NCBI GenBank assembly: GCA_031263945.1 | Contig: JAISEW010000162.1 | Location: forward strand, 1 to 5,044 | Direction of reading: 5' to 3' | From: Gracilibacteraceae bacterium | Lineage (GTDB): Bacteria; Bacillota; Desulfitobacteriia; Desulfitobacteriales; Syntrophobotulaceae | DNA length: 5,044 nt | Shown here: positions 1-5,044 of the stretch, in pieces | Layout: each line of letters opens with the position of its first letter | Position numbering within the stretch: the stretch's first letter is position 1 | Translations under genes and position numbers: made by a program | The notes under the pieces: generated by a model | Seen by the model: only the letters and a program-made list of their open reading frames with translations | What the model was told of the DNA's origin: nothing | The model's database searches: none

Positions 1-968
1 TAATCCCCGTTGGAAAGACGGAATATCTGCTTTACTTTACCCGATCCGTATGTGTTGCCGCCGACCAGCAGCGCGCGCCTGTAATCGCGCAAGGCGCCCG
101 TCACCACTTCGGAGGAGCTGGCGGAATAGTTGTCGGTCAAAAGCACCATCGGTTCGGTGAAGCGTGTTTCCTGACTGACGGCGGGGATGGCCTCACTGGA
201 TTGATAATCCTCCATGATCATGGCCGTTTGGCTGCCGATGAAATATCCGAGCAGATCCAGCGCTTCTTCCGTATAACCGCCCGTATTGCCGCGCAGATCC
301 AGGATCCAGCAGTCGGCGCCCGCCGCGCGCAGTTCCCGCGCTTCCCAGATAAATTCTTCCGTCAGCGTCATGCCGAAAGAACTCAGGGCCACATAGCCGA
401 TATGCCCGTCTAAAAGCGTTCCTTCCGCGAGCGGCATGGACAGGATCTTTCGCGTCAGGGTAAAATCAAGCGTTTCTTCCCCGCGCTGCACGGCTATCCG
501 GATTTGGCTGCCCGGCTCCCCGCGCAAAAGGGCAGTGGATTCGTCAGTTGACAGACCGGCCAGTCTTACGCCGTCCGCGGCGATGATGACGTCGCCGGGC
601 CGCACGCCTTGTTCATAGGCTGAATAACCTTCCAGCACGTCCGTCACCCGCAAACCGCTGTCCGTCCCCTCGATCACGACGCCGACCATGCCGGTCGCCG
701 ACTCATTATCAATAGAACCGATGAAGCGGTCATACTGATCGCTGCTCAAATATTCCGTGTCCGGGTCGCGCAGCAGGCTGATCATGTTCTCAACGCTGGT
801 CGCGTTCAATACGTCCGCCCTCAGTTCATCCACATAATAGATCGTCAGCAGTTCGCGCACCTCCGTCAAAAGGTCGTCCGCCGCGAGAACAGCCGGCTGC
901 GGCAGCAGGACGGACAGGAGCAGCGTCAGCGCGCATATCCATTTTGCCGTTTGCTTGATAAGGTTCAT
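1..968 (-). CDS. Secreted PDZ-S41 family peptidase (C-terminal processing protease type), 3' end cut by window edge
   Basis: The visible 322 residues form an exported S41 serine peptidase, a family that trims or degrades envelope proteins from their C-termini. Residues 1-29 look like a signal peptide: Lys at 5 and 9, a Leu-rich core at 13-22, and a V-L-A cleavage site before Ala30. A short helical cap follows with the family pattern DPDTEYLS (68-75). A PDZ domain spans about 93-165 (GVRPGDVI at 121-128). The S41 core includes GYVALSSF (191-198), DLRGNTGG (224-231) and the nucleophile motif SASSSE, with Ser284 in the catalytic place. The lysine expected 25 residues later is Ser309 (TYGSGKVKQ), so catalysis may be altered. 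ATG at 968 is preferred because AAAGGA lies 6 bases before it; an in-frame ATG at 974 abuts that site. Family assignment is firm. Perhaps 50-80 residues are missing beyond the edge. Confidence 0.93.
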   Translation of the reverse strand, partial: MNLIKQTAKWICALTLLLSVLLPQPAVLAADDLLTEVRELLTIYYVDELRADVLNATSVENMISLLRDPDTEYLSSDQYDRFIGSIDNESATGMVGVVIEGTDSGLRVTDVLEGYSAYEQGVRPGDVIIAADGVRLAGLSTDESTALLRGEPGSQIRIAVQRGEETLDFTLTRKILSMPLAEGTLLDGHIGYVALSSFGMTLTEEFIWEARELRAAGADCWILDLRGNTGGYTEEALDLLGYFIGSQTAMIMEDYQSSEAIPAVSQETRFTEPMVLLTDNYSASSSEVVTGALRDYRRALLVGGNTYGSGKVKQIFRLSNGD

Positions 969-974
969 GATCAT

Positions 975-980
975 TCCTTT
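975..980 (-). promoter_or_regulatory. Ribosome binding site of the S41 protease gene
   Basis: AAAGGA at 980-975 lies 6 bases before ATG at 968. The in-frame ATG at 974-972 directly abuts this site and is therefore unlikely to be the start. Confidence 0.65.
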
Positions 981-997
981 CGTCGAGGTCCAGACCG

Positions 998-1011
998 GCG
1001 TCAGCCGACGC
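998..1011. repeat. Small hairpin in the 60-base gap between the EAL-HDOD and protease genes
   Basis: GCGTC (998-1002) and GACGC (1007-1011) pair around a 4-base loop. No T-run follows in the direction of transcription, so it is a weak candidate for a terminator; it may stabilise or process the mRNA, or mean nothing. Confidence 0.35.
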
Positions 1012-1028
1012 TTATTTCTCACGCCCTT

Positions 1029-2240
1029 TTATATAAAAACCGAATCCGCGTAAGCTATGGCGTCCATATAATAGTCGGCGATTTCCTCGGATGATATTTT
1101 TTCCTTGTCGGTGATTTCAAAAGCTTCATCCCAGCTGCCCGCTTCGTACAGGAGCGTGAAGCGCAAGATCCGCCCCAGCAGATTGTCGGCGCCGAGCAGC
1201 GCCTCTTTCACTTCCGGCGACATGTTGAGTTCTTCCAGTATCAAGGAGAGGTTTTCGTCCAGGACCGCGTCTATCATGGAAAACATGCCGGTCGTAAACG
1301 CTTCTTCCGGCGAAACGCGCGGCCCGATCTTCTGGGCCAGTTTTTCGGCGAACACGCCCCGGACCAAAGCCATGCGCGCCAATTCCTCCATTTCCTTATC
1401 CACCGTTTCCCTGATGAAAAGCAAAGTCACCCAGCGGTTGATCTCCCTCAGCCCCAGCCGCACTAAAGCGTTCTCCAGGGAATTGGCGCGATAGCCGGCG
1501 TAATAAGCGGCGCTGTTCATCTGGTTCAAAAAACGGAAACTCAGACTTATATCGTTGCGGATGATTTTAGCCAGTTCGCGAAAATCGGGTTCAGCCCGGC
1601 GCAATTCCCGCATGACCCGCAGAAAAGTGTTGGAGGAAACATCCAGCGTCGCTTTGGACAAGACGGTCGGTTTAGCGAAATAATAGCCTTGAAACAAAGT
1701 GTAGCCGTCCGCTATGGCCCGGCGGAACTCCGCTTCCGTTTCCACTTTTTCCGCCAGAAGCGTGATTTCCCTGCGCAGCAGGTCTCGGGCTATCTCAGAA
1801 CGCGCGGTTTCATCCAAAAGCTGGAAATCAACTTTGACAATATCGATATAATCAAATATTTCCTCATTTTGGATCTCACCTATATAATCATCAAGGGCGA
1901 TAATGTATTTCTGCCGTTTCAGTTCTTCGACCTGCGCCAGCACTTCTCCGTCTATTTCAACGTCTTCCAGTATTTCGATGACAAACTCCTTGGGATCAAG
2001 CAGCGAAGGCAGAGCGCCCAGCAGAAGCGAGCGCGTAAAATTGACAAACCCGTACTTGCCGTTCGTCAAATTATGCATGCCAAAAGCGGTGACGGCGTCC
2101 GCGACCACAGCCTTGGTCGCTTTACTGCCATCCGTTTTCGCGCTGTAAGCTATCGCTCCTTCATCCCGGTACAAGAGCTCATAAGCGCGCAATTCGCGAT
2201 TAGCGTTAAAAATCGGCTGTCTTGCCACATGCACTTTCAT
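1029..2240 (-). CDS. EAL-HDOD two-domain signalling protein (YuxH-like)
   Basis: This 403-residue cytoplasmic protein has an N-terminal EAL domain (about 3-195) and a C-terminal HDOD domain (about 200-390), the layout of YuxH-like proteins. EAL domains hydrolyse cyclic-di-GMP; HDOD domains are HD-related modules without clear enzyme activity, often acting in signalling or protein contacts. The EAL signature is ELL (21-23). By eye the metal and catalytic positions seem kept: Glu21, Asn67, Glu89, Asp117, Asp118, Lys136, Glu164 and Gln184. The loop after the Asp pair reads DDYIGE instead of the usual DDFGTG, so activity is uncertain. The HDOD part shows ISLSFRFLNQMNSA (231-244) and LGLREINRW (262-270). 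There is no membrane segment or signal peptide. ATG lies 2 bases after the helicase stop, with AAAGGA 10 bases upstream inside the helicase gene. Target and output are unknown. Confidence 0.93.
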   Translation of the reverse strand: MKVHVARQPIFNANRELRAYELLYRDEGAIAYSAKTDGSKATKAVVADAVTAFGMHNLTNGKYGFVNFTRSLLLGALPSLLDPKEFVIEILEDVEIDGEVLAQVEELKRQKYIIALDDYIGEIQNEEIFDYIDIVKVDFQLLDETARSEIARDLLRREITLLAEKVETEAEFRRAIADGYTLFQGYYFAKPTVLSKATLDVSSNTFLRVMRELRRAEPDFRELAKIIRNDISLSFRFLNQMNSAAYYAGYRANSLENALVRLGLREINRWVTLLFIRETVDKEMEELARMALVRGVFAEKLAQKIGPRVSPEEAFTTGMFSMIDAVLDENLSLILEELNMSPEVKEALLGADNLLGRILRFTLLYEAGSWDEAFEITDKEKISSEEIADYYMDAIAYADSVFI

Positions 2241-2242
2241 AA

Positions 2243-3688
2243 CTAATTTTTCCTTTGCGGCCAGTACCCCTTTTCTCTTCTGGCGCCGGAAGCTTCCGCC
2301 CGCTCCGTGCGGCGCGGACCGTAACCCTGGCGGCGGCCGCTAAAAGAAGCGGCGCGCGGCCGCCGGCTCGGCAGGGGCATTTCTTCAGTCAAAACGACCG
2401 GCGTGGCGTCCGGTTCTTTCGTCAGCATTTTCAGAGCCGCGGCAAGCAGCGTCACGGAATCTGTTTCTTCCAGCAATTCTTCCGCCAGCGGCTGATAATC
2501 AAAATATTGTTTGGCCGCCACGGCCTCGAGCAGGCGGTCCGCCGTCAGGCGCAACTGGCCCTGCAGCGCGTCCGCCATGGAAGGCAGGGGCTGGCGTTTC
2601 ATTTTCTTATTCGTAATAGTTTCGATCAGACGCAGGTGCCCGATCTCCCGCGGCGTCACAAATGTGACCGCCAGACCGCTTTTACCGGCGCGGCCTGTCC
2701 GGCCTATCCGGTGGACATAACTCTCCGGATCCTGCGGCACGTCAAAATTATAAATATGCGTGACGCCGCTGATATCCAAGCCTCTTGCCGCCACGTCCGT
2801 CGCCACCAAAATATCGACCGTCCCGTTGCGGAAACGGCGCATCACGCTGTCCCGCCGCGTTTGGGCCAGGTCGCCGTGGATACCCTCCGCCGAGTAACCG
2901 CGCTTGCTCAAAGCTTCATACAGTTCATCCACGCGCCGTTTCGTGCGCCCGAAAACGATGGCCGCGTCAGGCGACTGTATGTCAAGCAGACGGCACAGCG
3001 CGTCAAACTTGAATTTTTCCGGCAATTCGATATAGTGCTGCTCGGTGTTCGGCACGGTGACTTCTTTAGGCTGGATGCTGATGTACTGCGGCTCGCGCAT
3101 AAAACGCCGGCTGAGTTCCTGCACGGCGCGCGGCATAGTGGCGGAGAACAGCATGGTTTGCCGTTCTTTCGGCACTTCCTGCAAGATAGTCTCGATATCT
3201 TCCACGAAACCCATACTGAGCATTTCGTCGGCTTCGTCCAGCACGACGATTTCAATCCGCTGCAAGCGCAAGGTTTGCCGGCGCATGTGATCCATGAGCC
3301 GCCCGGGCGTGCCGACCACGATCTGCGGCTTGTTTCTCAGGGCCCGGATCTGGCGCTCGATATCCTGGCCGCCGTAAATAGGCAAAGCGCGGATCCGTTT
3401 ATACTGGCCGATGCGGTTCAATTCCTCCGCCACCTGGATCGCCAGTTCGCGCGTGGGCGTGACGACCAGCGCCGCGACATAGCCGGCGTCCGTTCGCAGT
3501 TTTTCTGTGATCGGGATGCCAAACGCGGCCGTTTTGCCTGTGCCGGTCTGAGCCTGGCCGATAAAATCCGCGCCTTGCAGGGCCAGCGGTATGGCGCGTG
3601 ACTGGATGGGCGTCATTTCCTCAAACCCCATAGCCGCCACCGCCCGTTCCACCGGACTGCTCAAGTTAAGTTCCGAAAAATTGGACAC
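2243..3688 (-). CDS. cshA: DEAD-box ATP-dependent RNA helicase, CshA type
   Basis: This 481-residue protein unwinds or remodels RNA using ATP; in Bacillus, CshA works in cold adaptation, ribosome assembly and with the RNA degradation machinery. All helicase motifs are present: Q motif (GFEEMTPIQ, 21-29), I (AQTGTGKT, 46-53), Ia (PTREL, 78-82), Ib (TPGR, 127-130), II (DEAD, 151-154), III (SAT, 182-184), IV (IVFGRTK, 244-250), V (ATDVAARGLD, 296-305) and VI (HRIGRTGRAG, 326-335). After the core, about 360-440 resembles the CshA dimerisation region (AELLE-like and KMLTKEPD-TPV segments). The last 40 residues are an Arg/Gly-rich RNA-binding tail. I chose the GTG start because GAGGAG lies 6 bases upstream and the protein then begins like CshA (SNFSELNLSS). 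An ATG at 3754 would overlap fprA and add 22 unrelated residues. Confidence 0.96.
   Translation of the reverse strand: MSNFSELNLSSPVERAVAAMGFEEMTPIQSRAIPLALQGADFIGQAQTGTGKTAAFGIPITEKLRTDAGYVAALVVTPTRELAIQVAEELNRIGQYKRIRALPIYGGQDIERQIRALRNKPQIVVGTPGRLMDHMRRQTLRLQRIEIVVLDEADEMLSMGFVEDIETILQEVPKERQTMLFSATMPRAVQELSRRFMREPQYISIQPKEVTVPNTEQHYIELPEKFKFDALCRLLDIQSPDAAIVFGRTKRRVDELYEALSKRGYSAEGIHGDLAQTRRDSVMRRFRNGTVDILVATDVAARGLDISGVTHIYNFDVPQDPESYVHRIGRTGRAGKSGLAVTFVTPREIGHLRLIETITNKKMKRQPLPSMADALQGQLRLTADRLLEAVAAKQYFDYQPLAEELLEETDSVTLLAAALKMLTKEPDATPVVLTEEMPLPSRRPRAASFSGRRQGYGPRRTERAEASGARREKGYWPQRKN
2251..2256 (-). promoter_or_regulatory. Ribosome binding site of the EAL-HDOD gene, inside the helicase 3' end
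   Basis: AAAGGA at 2256-2251 overlaps the Gln-Arg-Lys codons near the helicase C-terminus, 10 bases before ATG at 2240. The helicase TAG stop and the next ATG are 2 bases apart, so translation of the two genes is probably coupled. Confidence 0.65.
2331..2365. repeat. Perfect 10-bp GC inverted repeat within the helicase tail codons
   Basis: CGGCGGCCGC (2331-2340) is the exact reverse complement of GCGGCCGCCG (2356-2365), with a 15-base loop. All ten pairs are G-C, so the transcript should fold strongly here. It lies in the Arg-rich tail region of the helicase gene, about 90 bases before the EAL-HDOD start. No T-run follows on the minus strand, so it is not a standard terminator. Arg, Pro, Ala and Gly codons alone could produce it by chance. 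Confidence 0.6.
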
Positions 3689-3694
3689 TGATTT

Positions 3695-3700
3695 CTCCTC
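3695..3700 (-). promoter_or_regulatory. Ribosome binding site that decides the helicase GTG start
   Basis: GAGGAG at 3700-3695 sits 6 bases before GTG at 3688, in the 16-base gap after the fprA TAG stop. A second GGAG overlaps that stop. This fixes the helicase start inside the gap rather than at the ATG at 3754. Confidence 0.8.
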
Positions 3701-3704
3701 GCTC

Positions 3705-4895
3705 CTATTCTGTCTGGGATGTTCCCAAATACGGCCGTACGCCCTGCTCGACATGCGCGCTCAATGACTGCAGCTGGGCCTCGTCTGGAATATATTGGAT
3801 CCGCACGCTGTCCAACATCTCCACCCCGGCTTCGCGCATGATCTTATCTACAATGCCCACGCTCTGACCTCCCCAACCGTATGAGCCGAACGCGAACCCG
3901 ACGCGGTTTTTCGGCGCCAGCCCGGCTAAATAGGTAAGAAACTGGGAAACTGTAGGCATGATACCGTTATTCAAAGTGGGCGAACCGACAAAAATAAATT
4001 TGGAAAAGAGCACAGCCGTCATGATATCCGATACATGCGTCGTCTTCAGATTGCACATTTTCGCCGGCACGCCGGCGCGCTCCAAGGCGTCGCCCACGCG
4101 TAAAGCCATCGTTTCCGTCGAGTGCCACATGGAGTCATACACCACGACCGCCTTGTTTTCCGGCTGGTCGGCCGACCATTTTTTATACCAGCCGACGACG
4201 GTTGGCACATCCCGGCGCCAGATCAGCCCGTGGCTGGGGGCGATGATCCCGATATCCAGACCGGCGGCCGCGGCCAGCGCTTTTTGCGTCTGCGCGCCGT
4301 AAGGCATGACTATATTGGCGTAATATTTGGCCGCTTCTTCTTCCACGACGCCGAGCGAAACCTCGTCGGCAAAACGCTCCGCCGACGCCAGATGTTCGCC
4401 GAAAGCGTCATTGGAAAAAAGTATCTTCTCCTCGGGGCAATATGTCAGCATATTATCCGGCCAATGCACCATCGGCGTGCTGACAAAAGCCAAATTGCGC
4501 CGGCCGATATTTAAGACGTCTCCGGTTTTGACAGTATGGAAATCCCAGTCCTGTTTATAATGCAAACGCAAACCTTTTTCCCCCTGCGGCGAAGTATAAA
4601 CAGCCGCGCGCGGCAGTTTTTCCATAAGCAGGGGCAGGGCGCCGGAATGATCCATTTCCACGTGATTGGAAACGACGATATCTATTTTAGCCGGATCGAC
4701 GACCTCAGAAACGCGGGCCATCATTTCATTAAAAAAGGGGGCTTTTACAGTATCGATCAAAGTTATTTTATCGTCTATGATCAGATAGGCGTTGTAAGTC
4801 GATCCCCGCATGGTCGAATATCCGTGAAAATTACGCGTGTCCCAGTCCACGGCTCCGACCCACCAGACACCGTCCGCTACTTTAACAGGCTTCAT
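3705..4895 (-). CDS. fprA: Class A flavodiiron protein (FprA/ROO type oxygen or nitric oxide reductase)
   Basis: This 396-residue cytoplasmic enzyme reduces O2 to water and/or NO to N2O, using electrons usually supplied by rubredoxin or a flavoprotein partner; no such partner is in the window. The N-terminal metallo-beta-lactamase-like domain (about 1-245) carries all six expected diiron ligands: His78, Glu80 and Asp82 in NHVEMDH, His144 (MVHWPD), Asp163 (SNDAFGEH) and His222 (SHGLIW). The C-terminal flavodoxin domain (about 248-390) has FMN-binding segments YDSMWHSTE (253-261), SPTLNNGIMP (305-314) and GSYGWGG (337-343). Length fits the class A family without fused rubredoxin. ATG at 4895 gives the usual family N-terminus (MKPVKVADGVWWVGAVDWDTRNFHGY) and has GGGGG 6 bases upstream; a longer GTG start at 4931 is rejected. 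It is the first gene of the predicted operon. Whether it prefers O2 or NO cannot be read from the sequence. Confidence 0.97.
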   Translation of the reverse strand: MKPVKVADGVWWVGAVDWDTRNFHGYSTMRGSTYNAYLIIDDKITLIDTVKAPFFNEMMARVSEVVDPAKIDIVVSNHVEMDHSGALPLLMEKLPRAAVYTSPQGEKGLRLHYKQDWDFHTVKTGDVLNIGRRNLAFVSTPMVHWPDNMLTYCPEEKILFSNDAFGEHLASAERFADEVSLGVVEEEAAKYYANIVMPYGAQTQKALAAAAGLDIGIIAPSHGLIWRRDVPTVVGWYKKWSADQPENKAVVVYDSMWHSTETMALRVGDALERAGVPAKMCNLKTTHVSDIMTAVLFSKFIFVGSPTLNNGIMPTVSQFLTYLAGLAPKNRVGFAFGSYGWGGQSVGIVDKIMREAGVEMLDSVRIQYIPDEAQLQSLSAHVEQGVRPYLGTSQTE

Positions 4896-4901
4896 GCCGC
4901 A

Positions 4902-4906
4902 CCCCC
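4902..4906 (-). promoter_or_regulatory. Ribosome binding site of fprA
   Basis: GGGGG followed by TG lies 6 bases before ATG at 4895. It supports this start over the GTG at 4931, which has no good site close upstream. Confidence 0.6.
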
Positions 4907-4917
4907 ATACAATACAA

Positions 4918-4943
4918 TTTAGAGCAGACACATTTTAGAGCAG
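4918..4943. repeat. Two direct copies of a 10-base repeat in the fprA leader
   Basis: On the minus strand CTGCTCTAAA occurs at 4943-4934 and again at 4927-4918, a period of 16 bases. Both copies lie just downstream of the predicted transcription start and upstream of the fprA ribosome binding site, a place where a repressor or an RNA-level regulator could act. The repeat is exact; its role is inferred. Confidence 0.5.
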
Positions 4944-4953
4944 TCCTCATTTA

Positions 4954-4981
4954 ATTATATAGAGATTTCCTGATTCCACAA
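4954..4981 (-). promoter_or_regulatory. Predicted sigma-70/sigma-A promoter of the operon
   Basis: On the minus strand a perfect TATAAT lies at 4959-4954, and TTGTGG at 4981-4976 is a partial match to TTGACA (first three bases), with a 16-base spacer. The predicted start of transcription is near 4947, giving a leader of about 50 bases before fprA. The weak -35 box would fit a regulated promoter. The -10 match is seen directly; promoter function is inferred. Confidence 0.65.
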
Positions 4982-4992
4982 GGGCAGAATCA
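4971..4992. promoter_or_regulatory. Inverted repeat over the -35 box, candidate operator
   Basis: TGATTC (4971-4976) and GAATCA (4987-4992) form a perfect 6-10-6 dyad whose centre falls on the predicted -35 hexamer. A dimeric repressor or activator could bind here. Arms are only 6 bases, so chance is possible; the position is what makes it worth listing. Confidence 0.4.
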
Positions 4993-5044
4993 AGAAAAAG
5001 AAAAAGAAGTACAATTCTGATAATTCTGGTAATTAGTCGTTAGC
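4982..5044. other. Non-coding sequence upstream of the promoter with purine tract and short repeats
   Basis: No gene is seen here. The plus strand has a purine run at 4992-5009 (AAG-rich, pyrimidine-rich on the transcribed-direction strand), then AATTCTG at 5013-5019 and 5022-5028, with a further AATT at 5031, all at 9-base spacing. An A/T-rich stretch just upstream of a promoter could help polymerase or a regulator bind, but there is no direct proof. The window ends before the neighbouring gene. Confidence 0.4.

Noticed and set aside
998..1011. Hairpin after the EAL-HDOD gene as a Rho-independent terminator
   Set aside because: The stem is only 5 bp and no T-run follows on the minus strand.
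1026..1065. A separate promoter for the protease gene using the TATATAA at the end of the EAL-HDOD gene
   Set aside because: No convincing -35 hexamer lies 16-18 bases upstream; the A/T-rich bases are explained by the last codons and stop.
1689..2246. Plus-strand open frame of 185 codons opposite the EAL domain
   Set aside because: It is a shadow of the EAL-HDOD gene, which shows clear domain motifs on the other strand; no ribosome binding site or family pattern supports it.
2287..2298. 12-base perfect palindrome CGGAAGCTTCCG in the helicase tail codons
   Set aside because: It has no loop to form an RNA hairpin and lies in coding sequence; a single short palindrome like this is expected by chance.
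2255..3601. A long plus-strand open frame of 448 codons opposite the helicase gene
   Set aside because: It is fully antisense to a helicase with every motif intact. Its translation is rich in Arg, His, Gln and Phe with no recognisable domain, which is typical of the reverse frame of a GC-rich gene.
3689..3754. Longer helicase start at ATG 3754
   Set aside because: It would overlap the end of fprA by 50 bases and add 22 residues without family similarity, while GTG at 3688 has an excellent GAGGAG site and a CshA-like beginning.
4896..4931. Longer fprA start at GTG 4931, adding 12 residues
   Set aside because: The extra residues fall in the direct-repeat leader and do not resemble the family N-terminus. 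ATG at 4895 has a ribosome binding site and the usual MKxVK start.
4882..4950. A 22-codon Cys-rich minus-strand frame (four Cys) overlapping the fprA start
   Set aside because: Its ATG lies slightly upstream of the predicted transcription start and has no ribosome binding site. It would become interesting only if the mRNA starts further upstream.

Overview
The window holds four protein genes, all on the minus strand and closely spaced, so they are best read from the right edge to the left. In transcription order they are: a class A flavodiiron protein (FprA/ROO type, 4895 to 3705), a CshA-type DEAD-box RNA helicase (3688 to 2243), an EAL-HDOD signalling protein (2240 to 1029), and a secreted PDZ/S41 carboxy-terminal-processing-type protease (968 leftwards, cut by the window edge). 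Gaps are 16, 2 and 60 bases. No rRNA, tRNA, CRISPR array, insertion sequence or prophage gene is visible.

The content suggests an anaerobic or oxygen-sensitive member of the Bacillota (Firmicutes). The stand-alone flavodiiron protein is typical of anaerobes. The helicase matches Bacillus-type CshA along its whole length, including the part after the helicase core. EAL-HDOD proteins of this YuxH-like layout are common in Firmicutes. G+C looks a little above half. A clostridial or Negativicutes host is my guess, but I cannot place the genus.

Region by region: 4896-5044 is non-coding and carries a sigma-70-like promoter facing left. A 6-10-6 inverted repeat covers its -35 box, and two copies of a 10-base direct repeat lie just after the predicted transcription start. 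This layout suggests the operon is regulated at its head. From 4895 to 2240 the genes are nearly contiguous: the helicase uses a GTG start 16 bases after the fprA stop, and the EAL-HDOD gene starts 2 bases after the helicase stop, with its ribosome binding site inside the last helicase codons. A perfect 10-bp GC inverted repeat lies in the Arg-rich tail of the helicase gene. The 60-base gap before the protease has a small hairpin but no clear terminator or promoter, so I place the protease in the same transcription unit.

Taken together, the operon would combine oxygen/NO detoxification, RNA remodelling, cyclic-di-GMP-type or scaffold signalling, and envelope proteolysis. A joint stress-response role is inference from co-location only. 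The most unusual single observation is that the S41 protease lacks the canonical catalytic lysine at its expected place. I do not see strong evidence for a wholly new system here.
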